Origin: an uncultured Pseudomonadota bacterium
GTDB lineage: Bacteria > Pseudomonadota > Gammaproteobacteria > Steroidobacterales > Steroidobacteraceae
Direction: 5' to 3'
DNA length: 58,833 nt
Assembly: GCA_903862885.1 (NCBI GenBank)
Contig: CAIOZU010000061.1
Span: 1-58,833 of the forward strand
Position numbers and translations under genes: made by a program. Every line of letters begins with the position of its first letter. Position 1 is the stretch's first letter. The notes below the pieces were generated by a model, which saw only the letters and a list, made by a program, of their open reading frames with translations, was not told where the DNA came from and did no database searches. Positions 16,270-25,446 of this stretch are shown one piece after another.

Positions 16270-16779
16270 CTAGGGCTTGCTCAGCGGTCTTTGAGGCAAC
16301 CACGCCGGGGCTTCATGTCCCGCATCACGGGGGGCCGCGCCTATCAGATACTGAGCGCCCACGACCGCTGGATTGCCATCTGACCACAGGGCCGTGCCGC
16401 GACGGTGGCGTATGCGCCATCCCTCAGGTGTGCGCACCAGCACGTCATCGTACCAGCCGCCGATCATCAGAAAGGGGCGTGGAGCCAGCGTATTTTTGAC
16501 GTGCTGCGCTAAAAAATAACAGCGTGACTGGGCAGTATCACCATCGATAACGATGGCGGGCATACTGAGGTGATGCAGGGTGGCATCAAGGGTCGGTAGC
16601 ACGGTCGCACAGATGTCGCGATATTGGGCGGGTGTCATGACACCCATGCCAGCGAGCTCTACGACCGAGTCAGGCAAAAAAACCTCATCCAGTAAGTCCG
16701 GCCGACGGGTATCCACGGCGATCACATAGCGCGCGAGTAGGTTGTGGATCGCCTGCAAGTCGAGTGCGTGGTCAGTCAT
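16270..16779 (-). CDS. SnoaL-like / NTF2-fold protein
   Basis: 169 residues. The sequence follows the SnoaL-like cone-barrel pattern: N-terminal helices (ALDLQAIHNLLARYVIAVDT) with a D at the 'xVDTRR' position, DEVFLPDSVVEL, PTLDATLHHLSMPAIVIDGD, then strands SRCYFLAQHV, FLMIGGWYDDVLVRTPEGWRI and a C-terminal RHRRG. Members are small-molecule isomerases, dehydratases, hydroxylases or ligand-binding proteins; the function here is unknown. A CGGAGAAACA ribosome site precedes the ATG. It stands alone, transcribed on the minus strand. Confidence 0.75.
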   Translation of the reverse strand: MTDHALDLQAIHNLLARYVIAVDTRRPDLLDEVFLPDSVVELAGMGVMTPAQYRDICATVLPTLDATLHHLSMPAIVIDGDTAQSRCYFLAQHVKNTLAPRPFLMIGGWYDDVLVRTPEGWRIRHRRGTALWSDGNPAVVGAQYLIGAAPRDAGHEAPAWLPQRPLSKP

Positions 16780-17143
16780 TGTTTCTCCGGTGTCGATAGG
16801 CGGTCAGTCAGGGAGCCATCGGGCGTGAGGCATTGAGGCATCGATCCATGCAGCGTGCGCTCACGGATGAGCCATCTGGGTGGATGCGATGTGAAGCGCA
16901 GAGGGTATCGCTCTATCGGTGGGTGAATCAAGTCGGGCCTTAAGGGGCTGCCCTACGTGCGTTCTGTGTGGGTGGTGGCGACAGTCGAGGCCGCGCGGTT
17001 GGCGGTGGCTGAGATACAGGTCGTCAGGGAGCCTAGGAGGGCTCGTGCTGCGATCGCATCGACATCTGCGGCGGCGCTAGATGGCGCTGACTTCAGTTGC
17101 CGGAGAGCGGGACACCGCTGTCGGTGCTTATGCTCGCCGCATA
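16780..17143. other. Intergenic stretch, nothing recognised
   Basis: About 360 bases upstream of the SnoaL-like gene and downstream of the porin. Short frames lack ribosome sites and similarity. No repeat or RNA structure beyond the adjacent porin terminator hairpin was seen. Confidence 0.3.
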
Positions 17144-17170
17144 CCCCCGCGAACAGCGCGTTCGCGGGGG
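17144..17170 (-). terminator. Hairpin downstream of the porin gene
   Basis: A perfect 11-bp stem (CCCCCGCGAAC / GTTCGCGGGGG) with a 5-base loop begins 25 bases after the porin stop codon. No U-tract follows on the minus strand, so termination may be inefficient or Rho-assisted. Confidence 0.6.
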
Positions 17171-17195
17171 CAGAGCAGTGATCTAACAGGCTGGG

Positions 17196-18647
17196 CTAAT
17201 ACTTCAAGGCGAAGTCGAGCTGTAGACGCTTATAGCTCTCGTCACGTGGAGACGACACGGGATTGGCGGTGCCGAAGTTATTGAGCTTGTTGATGAAGTA
17301 GGTCGCATTCAGCGTCCAGTTCTTGGCGGGTGCATAGCCTAGACGAAGGATGCTGCCGTTCGTCGCGGTGTTACCACCACCAAAGTCCGAGTCTACAAAC
17401 TGACCAAAGTAGCTGTCTTTTTCCAGTTTCTCGTACGCATAGCCCAATTCCCACGTGTTCTTAGCGGAGGCTTTGCCCAATAAAACGCCGGCCGTATAGG
17501 CTTGATCCTGACCATTTTTTGCACCGCCGTTTTTCGCAAAGTTGGCGAATAACTGCAGCGGCAAGCCGATCACCTTCGTATTGAATTCAGCTGCCAGTTC
17601 CGTATTCTCAAAGGTGTAGAGCAAATTGCCATTGGCATCGGTCGAATTGCCGTTGGCAGAGGCGCTGATCTGCGAGGTCGTAGCTGCTGATCCTTGTGAG
17701 ATCCAGTAGGGCTGATGGTGTTGGCAACCACCACAATTTGCGTACATCAGGGCAACCGTCAGTGAGGTATCCGCATTGAAGGGATACTTGATGCCCGCCT
17801 GAGCGCCCGAATAGTTCGCACCATTCCCCTGCTTAGACAGCGCGCCGGTCGTGACTGGCAGATGGGTGACCGCATCGACGTTGTAAGTGCCGATTTCCGA
17901 CAGCCAAATCCCGTAGGCGTTACCAAAGAACAGGCCGTTCTGATAATTGACGGAGACGCCTTCGGGATTGATGTCGCCGTCCACTAGCAAGCTTTGGCCC
18001 GGTCGGAACCAGGGCGTCGGCTGGCGACCGACGGTCGCAGTCAAGCCATCGACCGGCTTCCACGTTGCAAAATACTGGTCAAGACCAATGGTTCGACGCG
18101 CCATCGCGGTACCGCTCGCACCGAGCGTCTGGTTGGGGGAGCGCGGATCATCGCCACCGCTCGCCAATCGCAAAGTGACAGCGAGGCCGTCGGCTACCTT
18201 GGCGGTGAAACCAAAGCGTGCACGCAGACGATCGCGCGACTGATCGCTCTTCACGTCACGTTGGATCTGCTCGTCCCGATAGCGGAAATCACCCGACATT
18301 TTAATGTTGCTCGCCCAATCACTGGCGCTCACTTTCACCTGGGTTTTGGCCAGCGCATCGGCTTGGGCATCGCGTGACTTCTCTACATCTTGCTGAGCGG
18401 AGGCGAGCTTGCTTCCGTCTGCCTTTAACTTGGCGTTTTCCTGCTCTAAGCGCTGATTGCTCTCTTCGATATGTGCCAAGCGCTGTGCCAGCGCTTCGAG
18501 CTGCGCGTGTACTGCCTTGAGTTCGTCCGCACTCGCGGCGGGGCTCGTGGCGGGGCTCGTGGCGGTCGTGGTGGACGCATGGGCAGCGCCTTGGGTGATG
18601 ACACCGAGGGCAATGGCAACGGCTAAGGTTAATGATGTCTTGTGCAC
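17196..18647 (-). CDS. Outer-membrane porin with N-terminal coiled coil
   Basis: 483 residues from a GTG at 18647, chosen because GGAG lies 6 bases upstream and the product then starts with a clean signal peptide (V/MHKTSLTLAVAIALGVITQG ending AHA). After the signal comes a coiled coil (about 45-95: ELKAVHAQLEALAQRLAHIE, ESNQRLEQENAKLKADGS), then a predicted beta-barrel beginning NIKMSGDFRYRDEQIQRDVK and ending in LDFALKY with a terminal aromatic residue for BAM recognition. It resembles 'putative porin' families that form trimers held by the coiled coil. The gene follows pstS by 35 bases and shares its Pho-box promoter, so phosphate or phosphate-ester passage is likely but inferred. Confidence 0.8.
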   Translation of the reverse strand: MHKTSLTLAVAIALGVITQGAAHASTTTATSPATSPAASADELKAVHAQLEALAQRLAHIEESNQRLEQENAKLKADGSKLASAQQDVEKSRDAQADALAKTQVKVSASDWASNIKMSGDFRYRDEQIQRDVKSDQSRDRLRARFGFTAKVADGLAVTLRLASGGDDPRSPNQTLGASGTAMARRTIGLDQYFATWKPVDGLTATVGRQPTPWFRPGQSLLVDGDINPEGVSVNYQNGLFFGNAYGIWLSEIGTYNVDAVTHLPVTTGALSKQGNGANYSGAQAGIKYPFNADTSLTVALMYANCGGCQHHQPYWISQGSAATTSQISASANGNSTDANGNLLYTFENTELAAEFNTKVIGLPLQLFANFAKNGGAKNGQDQAYTAGVLLGKASAKNTWELGYAYEKLEKDSYFGQFVDSDFGGGNTATNGSILRLGYAPAKNWTLNATYFINKLNNFGTANPVSSPRDESYKRLQLDFALKY

Positions 18648-18682
18648 GATCTTCTCCAATTAAAACAGCAACATACGTAGGT

Positions 18683-19741
18683 TTAAAGTCGCAGGTTGCG
18701 AAGGTCGGTGGCGTCTTTGCGCACGGCGTTGGCTTCATTGGGCTTGAGCGGAATCAGTCCTTTGTCGACCAAATACCCATCCGCACCCAGTGCTTTGTCA
18801 GAGACGAATTCGGCGATGTAGTCACGCAGACCGGCCGCCATGTTCAGGTGTGCTTTCTTGACGTAGAAGTACAGTGGGCGGGAGATGGTGTAGCTGCCAT
18901 CACCGATGGTGGTGAAGGTAGGGATCTTGCCATCTATCTCAGCCGCCACCAGTTTGTCGCGGTTCTGATCGAGGTAAGAGAACGTGAATACCGCCAGGGC
19001 ATGCGCATTGGTGGTGAGCTTACCCACAATCATGGCGTAATCTTCAGATACATCGGTCCATGCACCGTCTTCACGGACTTGCGTGCAGACCCGCTTGTAG
19101 CGCCCTTCATCAACGTCTTGGAGGGATTTGAGCCACGCGTATTGGGTGCAGCCCGCTTCCATCACTAATTCGGCAAATGCGTCACGGGTGCCATGGTTGG
19201 GGGCTGGGCCATAGATCTGAATAGGCTGCTTAGGCAGCTTGGCATTGATATCTGACCAGTTGTGATAGGGGTTGGCGATCAAAGTGCCCGCGTCATTTGG
19301 ATCGGGGACTTGCTTTGCGACCGCTAGATACAGTTCTTTGCGTGTTAAGGCGTAGGCAGGAGCGCCTTTGCGGGTGGCGATCGTGATGCCGTCATAACCG
19401 ATCTTGATTTCAGCCACTTCCTTGACTGAGTTCTTGACGCAGGTTTCAAGCTCAGACGCCTTCATGCGGCGCGAGGCGTTGGCGATGTCAGGGTACTGCG
19501 AACCCACGCCGCCGCAGAACAACTTAAAGCCACCGCCTGTGCCATTGCTCTCAACGATCGGTGTTTTAAACTGCGGGTGCGCTCTCTGGAAGCGCTCTGC
19601 CACCGTGGCAGCAAACGGGAATACGGTAGACGAGCCAACGATCGAGATGAAGTCGCGGGGGCCTTCGGCACGAACGATAGGCGTGCAAAGGATCGCGATC
19701 AGTGCGACGAACGCGGTCGCGGCCGTAGAGACTTTGTGCAT
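18683..19741 (-). CDS. pstS: Phosphate-binding PstS-like periplasmic protein
   Basis: 352 residues with a signal peptide (HKVSTAATAFVALIAILC...VRA). Features of the PstS family: IVGSSTVFPFAATVAERF at the start of the mature chain, ESNGTGGGFKLFCGGVG phosphate-loop region, DIANASRRM, YDGITIATRKGA, HGTRDAFAELVMEAGC. It binds inorganic phosphate in the periplasm for an ABC importer. No pstC, pstA, pstB or phoU gene is nearby, so the permease must be elsewhere, or this copy serves as an extra scavenger with the porin. AGAGGAACCC precedes the ATG. Two Pho-box-like sequences lie upstream. Start is secure. Confidence 0.9.
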   Translation of the reverse strand: MHKVSTAATAFVALIAILCTPIVRAEGPRDFISIVGSSTVFPFAATVAERFQRAHPQFKTPIVESNGTGGGFKLFCGGVGSQYPDIANASRRMKASELETCVKNSVKEVAEIKIGYDGITIATRKGAPAYALTRKELYLAVAKQVPDPNDAGTLIANPYHNWSDINAKLPKQPIQIYGPAPNHGTRDAFAELVMEAGCTQYAWLKSLQDVDEGRYKRVCTQVREDGAWTDVSEDYAMIVGKLTTNAHALAVFTFSYLDQNRDKLVAAEIDGKIPTFTTIGDGSYTISRPLYFYVKKAHLNMAAGLRDYIAEFVSDKALGADGYLVDKGLIPLKPNEANAVRKDATDLRNLRL

Positions 19742-19813
19742 GGGTTCCTCTAAATAATGCTGAGAAGTGAGTTAACTGGTTTCGACTTGTCACTTGTTAA
19801 GGTAGCGACGGTG

Positions 19814-19831
19814 TATGACAGGCGTATGACA
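19814..19831 (-). promoter_or_regulatory. Pho box upstream of pstS
   Basis: On the minus strand TGTCATA is repeated with an 11-base period (TGTCATA-CGCC-TGTCATA), the exact arrangement of PhoB half-sites (consensus CTGTCAT...CTGTCAT). It lies 73-90 bases upstream of the pstS ATG, a normal distance. Under phosphate starvation, PhoB~P should activate pstS and the porin from here. Confidence 0.8.
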
Positions 19832-19895
19832 AGCGGCCTGTATCGCTATGTGTTCAGTGAGCGGCTGTCACAGTCGCTGTTTTGTCAATGAGTTT

Positions 19896-19913
19896 TATTG
19901 CATTTTTATGACA
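19896..19913 (-). promoter_or_regulatory. Second, degenerate Pho box
   Basis: TGTCATA (19913-19907) followed 11 bases on by TGCAATA (19902-19896), separated by AAAA. One half-site matches fully and the other 5 of 7. Tandem Pho boxes with weaker distal sites are common at strongly regulated promoters. Confidence 0.45.
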
Positions 19914-20612
19914 ACCCGGCGTGATCGGCGGTGGGTCTGTGGGACTTTTGCTTGCATTGAGTGGCCTATTCATTGTTCATTACGACGGAACGTATCTTGG
20001 GGATTCGCGCGGAGGGCGTGAACCAATTGGTTTTTGATTGGATATCTGTTTTTGGAATATAGGGATTGCTGAGGGCAGCGCTTAATCCAAGTGAAGCCAC
20101 TTATCCTGCCGTGACTAGGCGAGGGTGGATGCAGCCAATATAGGTGCAACGATTGAGTCCATGCGCTGAGAGTCGCGATGTCAGTTGATGATTGTCAGTT
20201 ATGTATTTCTTTTTCTGCCAGAGCCGGTCAACGTCGTTCGGGGTCCTTAGGGTTGGTGTTTATGGGGGGGGTTGATCGGATGTTTTTGACGGGCAGCGCC
20301 GCTGCAAAGTGTGGCTGTCCTAGCGCCTTATTGCCACGCGGGGTCAGTGCAGGCGTCAACCGAAGCGGTGAATTTTATAATGATCACTGTGCGATCGGAT
20401 TCAGCCCGTCTCAGGTGCAAGACGTGGTGAATGTCTTAAAGACACGGTGCCTATAGGGGCGGCGCTCCATTGATGTCACGCCGCGTCGGTCGGGTGGTGC
20501 GGGTGCGCACCCGTTTCTCTAGGCCCTTCTTTAAGAGTCTTTGCCTCTCTCATCGCGTCGCTCTGTATCCCAGCTCACGCGCGGTGCGTTGCTGAGTGTT
20601 GATGCGCTTCGG
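19914..20612. other. Intergenic region with one unrecognised short frame
   Basis: About 700 bases between the pstS promoter and the end of the pilus operon. A 92-codon frame (plus, 20178-20456; MSVDDCQLCISFSARAG...) lacks a ribosome site and resembles nothing I know; it has four Cys residues but no recognisable motif. A G7 run lies near 20263. No clear terminator for the pilus operon was found here. Confidence 0.3.
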
Positions 20613-21041
20613 TCAGCGCCAACAGCCGGTGGTGTCTGCGGGCGTGCGAAGACCCGAACTATTGATGGTGTACACCTGACAGGCGGCCAAGTCATTGACC
20701 TGTGTTCCTGTGGCGGTGGCGGTCGCCACATAGGTGCAACTCGTGGCGCCTGCTGCACACGCGGTCGGCACGACGGTGATGGTGTAGTTGCCATTCAGAG
20801 TCAGCGCGCCGTTGAGACTAAGCCCGAGTCCCGTGGGAGTGAGATCTGCGGTGTAGGTGGTGTTTTGCATGTAGTACTTTTCTTCGCCGGTCTGCACTTG
20901 GAGGAGCGCTGACCAGGCTTCCGCTCGATTCGCCCTGAGGACATACTGGCGGTAGCTGGAGACCGCCAGGGTGCCTAAGATGGCAATGACCGTTACCACG
21001 ATCATCAGTTCGATCAAACTAAAACCGCGTTGAGATTTCAT
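20613..21041 (-). CDS. pilE: Type IV pilin-like protein PilE
   Basis: 142 residues. Prepilin signature MKSQRG|FSLIELMIVVTVI: cleavage after Gly6 by PilD, N-methylated Phe1, Glu5 of the mature protein for assembly, hydrophobic alpha-1. The rest matches PilE-type minor pilins (YRQYVLRANRAEAWSALLQV, EEKYYMQNTTYTA) with a C-terminal pair of Cys (ACQVYTIN...GCWR) likely forming the D-region disulfide. Last gene of the fimT-pilV-pilW-pilX-pilY1-pilE operon; its ATG overlaps the pilY1 stop by 4 bases. In such operons this protein helps prime pilus assembly at the tip with PilY1 rather than forming the shaft. Confidence 0.9.
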   Translation of the reverse strand: MKSQRGFSLIELMIVVTVIAILGTLAVSSYRQYVLRANRAEAWSALLQVQTGEEKYYMQNTTYTADLTPTGLGLSLNGALTLNGNYTITVVPTACAAGATSCTYVATATATGTQVNDLAACQVYTINSSGLRTPADTTGCWR

Positions 21042-24000
21042 TTGGCGTCGTTCTCGGTCCAGATGGTTTTGATGACGGTGCTAAAGGATTTACACACGCT
21101 TAGCACTTCGACGCCGGCGGTACACACCACTTTGACTTGCTTGCTCGCTGTGCTCGTGCCGGTGCCGTTGGTGCCGGTGGTGCCACTGGTGGTGTTGAAT
21201 CCCGGAAAGAGGAAGGTGGGCTGAGGCGAAATGCCGGTTTGCTGTAGAACCACGTGTGTGTTGCTGTTGTTGCTGTTGCCGTTATTGCTGGACAGTGCGG
21301 CGACAATGCCTCCATTGAGGGCCGTGAGCGCATAAAACGAGTTGCTGCCGATAGTGGGCGCATTGCACGAGGAGGCGTTGGAGCTCGCCACCGCCGGGGT
21401 GTAAGTTGAAAACAGCACCTGGTTATTAAAGGTGGTGGCATTCGACAAGATTTTCTCACCCGTGCCGATGTCATTGCCGCCAGGGCCTAGATCCAGCTGC
21501 CAACCCGGGTAGGCGGCGGTGACATTGGGTGTGGTGTTATTTTGCAATGCTTGCGTGACGTCGAAGAGCTTCACCGTCGTCTTGCCAGGCACCGTGGAGG
21601 TGCCACCGCCTCCATCGACGATGACCGATAAGCTGTTATAACTGGCTTGTGTCAACGGCGTGAGTGGATTGAAATCACGTAGCGCATAAAAGCGATCGTT
21701 GATTGCGGTGTTGAGCGGGTGGCCTCGATAGCCAGAGCCGATCGCCAGATCAAAGAACAGAGGAAAACCGGCCGCTTGTATGAGCGCCACGTCAGGTGTG
21801 GTGTAGAAGCGGCGTTGATCCGGCACGGAGGTGGGTGCCGCTTGTCCGCCGAGCGAGGCAATCACGCCACCCGCCACATTGAATTGGCCCGGGGCGGCCG
21901 TCGTGGCATTGGTGATATCAAAGCGCCACACCTGTCCGCCGAGGTCCGCGGCGTACAACCGATCGGCATACCCATCGCCATTCGTGTCTAACACCGAGAC
22001 GGACGCTGGAAAGGCGTTGGTCATCTGGGTAAAGACCGTGGTTTTGTCTGCCGGCGTCGTACCGGTGGGCACCGTACTCGTGGCGGCGGCTTGCCACAAC
22101 AGCCGACCGGATTTGGCATCTACCATATAGAGGCTATTACCGACCGTGTCGGTGGTTTGGAACGCCGAATCCTCATTGGGGTCATAGCCGCCACCAAAGA
22201 TCAACACGAATTTATTGGTGCTCGCTTGGGTGGCTGATGTGCCCAAATTGACCTTAGCGATCACCGGGGTTGACCACGTGTTGCCAATGTTGGGCAACTG
22301 GTTAGGCCCAAGAGTCCACAGATACTTCGGGTCCGTTGGAGTGGTCACATCGATAGCGTAATAGCTGGAGCCACCGCGGCCGTCACCGAAGTAGATCACC
22401 ACCGCATCGGTGGCGGCTTTGATGATGCCGGTGCCATCTTGGTTGTACACGAGCGCCTGCACTGAACCGTCTAAGGTGTAGTGCTTAGGCGGGCCCGGGT
22501 ACGGGGCATTCTGATAGACCTGGTAGAGGTTGTCGATAAATTCCCGCGGTACAAAGGACCACGCTTCGGCGCCCGTGTAGGCGTCGATGGCATGCAAAAA
22601 GCCATCATTGTCGGTCGAATAAATGTAGGCCTTGCCCGCTGCATCGATGGTGCTGTCGGTGGTCGATATCGTTTTGCCATAGAAAACGATCGTCGGTTGG
22701 CCATGCAAGGAATCCCCCATCGCGAGGCGTGTTTTACAAGCGGTGGCGGTTGGTGTGGCGGGCGTGCAGGTGGCGCTTCCGGGAAGCAACTGGTAGAGAT
22801 CCGCCCCTAAGGCGTAATCAATCACCGTCGCGGGCTTAGTCGCCGTATCCGCCACGGGGATGGCGAGCAGTGGCGCGAGGGCGGTGTTGGTATCGACGAA
22901 TTGCGACGCGCTTGTCCCGGCAAGCGCCACGGGCGAGGCGGGGTTGGTGGTCCCCGTATAGGTATAAACCTTGCGCAGGTTCCAGGCCGGCAGTAAGCCG
23001 GCAGCGCCGCCGAGAGCAACCGTGTTGCCATCTTTCACTGTGGTGGAGGTGGCGTTGGCATCCACACTGCTTTGACCGGCGTAGGTGCTGATTGCGTTTT
23101 GTGAAATAAACGACCCACTGATGGCGGGGTTGCCGGTCGAGTCAACAATCTGACCGCTGTTAGAGCCCGAGGTACTTAGGGTGTAATGCTTTAGGTTGCC
23201 GGCCCAGTGGTAGTCCGCATTGGGCGTGAACATCGAGATATAGAGATCATTCAAGGTCTGAGTGCGGTTAAAGGCATTGACCGCGACGGTGGGTGCCGTG
23301 AAGCTCGTGCTCACCGCTAAAATTTGGTTAGTGATGTTGCCAAAGGCCGTCACCAGTGAGTCGCCGTCTTGCACGCTGTAGTTGACGCCGCCCCCTGCCG
23401 CAGCGGCGTTGTTCAGATAGTTTTGGCCGGCCAACAAACAGGGGTCGACACCGAATGACAGGAAGAACGACTGGATTGGATAGTTCACCTTACTTTTGGG
23501 GAGCGTTCGACCGGGCGTGGGTACGCCATACATATAACTGGTGAGCGCGCTGAGGCAGCTGCCACCGAGGATCGGCGATCCACTCGAGCACACGCTTTGT
23601 GCCGGTGGGGTGTCGGTGCAAATGCCCGTGGCGGCTGAACCGCCGTACAGTCCTTTATATATATTGGCGTCTACGTAACTGGTTTCGTTCGGTAAACCGT
23701 CGGTTAACAGTACGACGAAGTTTTTCTGGCAAGACGACTGCGGGGGTCGTGTGTAGGTGGTGCCGCCATCGGTTGAGCAGGTGGCGACGTTGGCGCCTTT
23801 ACCAAACAGTTCGGTCAGCCCTTCAACGTAGCGGTAGGCTTCGTAAACCGAGCCCACCAACGGCGTATTGCCCTGAGGTTGCAGTCCTTTAATGGTGGCG
23901 ACCAGAGTCGCCGCACCGGTGCCAATATTGGTGAAGGGCGCGAGCACGCAACTGCCATAGCCGACGTTTCTGTTGGTGCTCCCGCAGATCCCTGTGCCAC

Positions 24001-24778
24001 CGGCTACGCCGCCCGTTCCGCTGGTGGCGTAGTTGTAAGTCATGATCGCGACATTCCAGTTGTCGGGTAAGGTCGGGATCAAGCTGCTGAGCACGCTCTT
24101 CATGATATTCATTTTGGTGTCGGTCGATGTGCCTCGACCGCCGGCCAGATAATTTAAGAAGTTGCCTGAGTAGGCGGTGTAGGCGCTACCGGTCTTGCCG
24201 GTGCCTGTGGTCCACCAATCCGATGTCTTCGCGGTCTGCCATTCTGGCGTGGTCTTGGCGGTGGGGTATCCCTTGCCGTTGCCGGGGTTGGTGATGGTGC
24301 TTGAGGTTTGGTCTTTGTAGCAGGTCACATCCGAGGTGAAGCTGGTCGCCCCGAGCGTCCCGACCCAGCCTTTGCCTGACCACTGAATAAAGTTATCACT
24401 GACCGCCCCCAGCAGACTCAAGGTGCTCAAGCCCGAGGTGCATTGGAAGGCGCTTAAATTAACGCGCGGGGTGGTATTGGTGATGGTCTTGTCTGTGCAG
24501 GTCGTGGCGGTGGCGTTGGCGGTCAGGAAATACACATTCGCGGAATTGCAGTTGCCCACATTGGCGTAGGTGCCCGTGGCGACGTAGGATGAGGAGCTGA
24601 TCGGCGCATCGGCGGACATACTGAGGGAGGTATCGATCACCATCACGACGTTGGGGCCGATGGTACCGGCGTTCTGTGAGTAAAAAATCTCTGAGTCATC
24701 GGCCAGCGCCTGTCCGGCTAAGGCCGCGAGGCTGAGACCTAAGAGCAGTGATAAAGCAGAGCGCAGTGCGTGGGACAT
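21038..24778 (-). CDS. pilY1: Type IV pilus tip adhesin/biogenesis factor PilY1
   Basis: 1246 residues with a signal peptide (ending GQALA at 26). N-terminal von Willebrand A-like domain from about 43: VVMVIDTSLSMSADAP carries an intact MIDAS (D49-x-S51-x-S53). Long Ser/Thr/Gly-rich middle with paired Cys. C-terminal PilC-type beta-propeller (about 690-1180), with GFLHAIDAYTGAEAWSFVPR, VVIYFGDGRGGSSYYAID and the calcium loop DTNGDGYADRLYAADLGG (931-948) that controls PilT-driven retraction in Pseudomonas. Length is close to the usual 1160-1250. PilY1 sits at the pilus tip, primes assembly with the minor pilins, and acts in adhesion and surface sensing. The gap to pilX is 189 bases. Confidence 0.93.
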   Translation of the reverse strand: MSHALRSALSLLLGLSLAALAGQALADDSEIFYSQNAGTIGPNVVMVIDTSLSMSADAPISSSSYVATGTYANVGNCNSANVYFLTANATATTCTDKTITNTTPRVNLSAFQCTSGLSTLSLLGAVSDNFIQWSGKGWVGTLGATSFTSDVTCYKDQTSSTITNPGNGKGYPTAKTTPEWQTAKTSDWWTTGTGKTGSAYTAYSGNFLNYLAGGRGTSTDTKMNIMKSVLSSLIPTLPDNWNVAIMTYNYATSGTGGVAGGTGICGSTNRNVGYGSCVLAPFTNIGTGAATLVATIKGLQPQGNTPLVGSVYEAYRYVEGLTELFGKGANVATCSTDGGTTYTRPPQSSCQKNFVVLLTDGLPNETSYVDANIYKGLYGGSAATGICTDTPPAQSVCSSGSPILGGSCLSALTSYMYGVPTPGRTLPKSKVNYPIQSFFLSFGVDPCLLAGQNYLNNAAAAGGGVNYSVQDGDSLVTAFGNITNQILAVSTSFTAPTVAVNAFNRTQTLNDLYISMFTPNADYHWAGNLKHYTLSTSGSNSGQIVDSTGNPAISGSFISQNAISTYAGQSSVDANATSTTVKDGNTVALGGAAGLLPAWNLRKVYTYTGTTNPASPVALAGTSASQFVDTNTALAPLLAIPVADTATKPATVIDYALGADLYQLLPGSATCTPATPTATACKTRLAMGDSLHGQPTIVFYGKTISTTDSTIDAAGKAYIYSTDNDGFLHAIDAYTGAEAWSFVPREFIDNLYQVYQNAPYPGPPKHYTLDGSVQALVYNQDGTGIIKAATDAVVIYFGDGRGGSSYYAIDVTTPTDPKYLWTLGPNQLPNIGNTWSTPVIAKVNLGTSATQASTNKFVLIFGGGYDPNEDSAFQTTDTVGNSLYMVDAKSGRLLWQAAATSTVPTGTTPADKTTVFTQMTNAFPASVSVLDTNGDGYADRLYAADLGGQVWRFDITNATTAAPGQFNVAGGVIASLGGQAAPTSVPDQRRFYTTPDVALIQAAGFPLFFDLAIGSGYRGHPLNTAINDRFYALRDFNPLTPLTQASYNSLSVIVDGGGGTSTVPGKTTVKLFDVTQALQNNTTPNVTAAYPGWQLDLGPGGNDIGTGEKILSNATTFNNQVLFSTYTPAVASSNASSCNAPTIGSNSFYALTALNGGIVAALSSNNGNSNNSNTHVVLQQTGISPQPTFLFPGFNTTSGTTGTNGTGTSTASKQVKVVCTAGVEVLSVCKSFSTVIKTIWTENDAK

Positions 24779-24967
24779 GGTGCAATCCTCAAGGGGTGCA
24801 TCGGCACCCGGTTCAATGAACTGTTCTCAATCCATCATACGCCGAGTGGTGGCCTTCAAGAGCCGCCGTTGGTGTGATCTGCGTCAAGCGATCTGTGGTC
24901 GATGCCATCGATCCTGAGCACCGTATCGGGTATTTAACATAAGCCGTGTCAATACAGAGACTCGCTG

Positions 24968-25444
24968 TCAAAGGCCGGTGCCTGTGCCCCCGCTGAAACT
25001 GCTTTGGTTGGGTGCGATCACTGCCACGCCTTGTGTATGCACCGCGGTGGCACCGCGCGCGGAGCTGCCGGCGCTGATGATCTGAAATTGGTAGGTGGAG
25101 AATTGGTTCCAGCTGCTGCCAAAGATGGCTCCCTGCGGCGCGCCGTTCATTTGGGTAACGATTTGCGTGTTGTAGGCATCGCCATTGGCGGCCGTGGCGG
25201 TCGGACCCACCACCAAGTTATTCGTGACGGTGGGATCGAATAAGATGGTGGATATCGCCTGCTCAATGCCCGTCTCTGAGGCGATAAACGCGCGCTCGCG
25301 TAATTGTTCATTGGTGGCCATTAAAAAACCAAAGCTGGTGGAGCGCATCGCCGCCACCGCGAGCACCACGATCACCACCAACATGATGAGGGTGATGGGT
25401 AAGGCGGCGCCTTTTATCGGTATGCGCTGTGAATGGGCGTGCAT
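24968..25444 (-). CDS. pilX: Minor pilin-associated protein PilX
   Basis: 158 residues. N-terminus RIPIKGAALPITLIMLVVIV with a membrane-spanning alpha-1 and a Gly-Ala-Ala in place of the normal G|F cleavage site, and an Asn-Glu-Gln-Leu-Arg-Glu helix with FIASETGIEQAI (SETGxE) typical of PilX. PilX joins PilV, PilW, FimT and PilE in a priming complex that recruits PilY1. The start is 2 bases after the pilW stop. The ending is Ser/Gly-rich (SSFSGGTGTGL). Recognised by position and N-terminus. Confidence 0.85.
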   Translation of the reverse strand: MHAHSQRIPIKGAALPITLIMLVVIVVLAVAAMRSTSFGFLMATNEQLRERAFIASETGIEQAISTILFDPTVTNNLVVGPTATAANGDAYNTQIVTQMNGAPQGAIFGSSWNQFSTYQFQIISAGSSARGATAVHTQGVAVIAPNQSSFSGGTGTGL

Positions 25445-25446
25445 AT

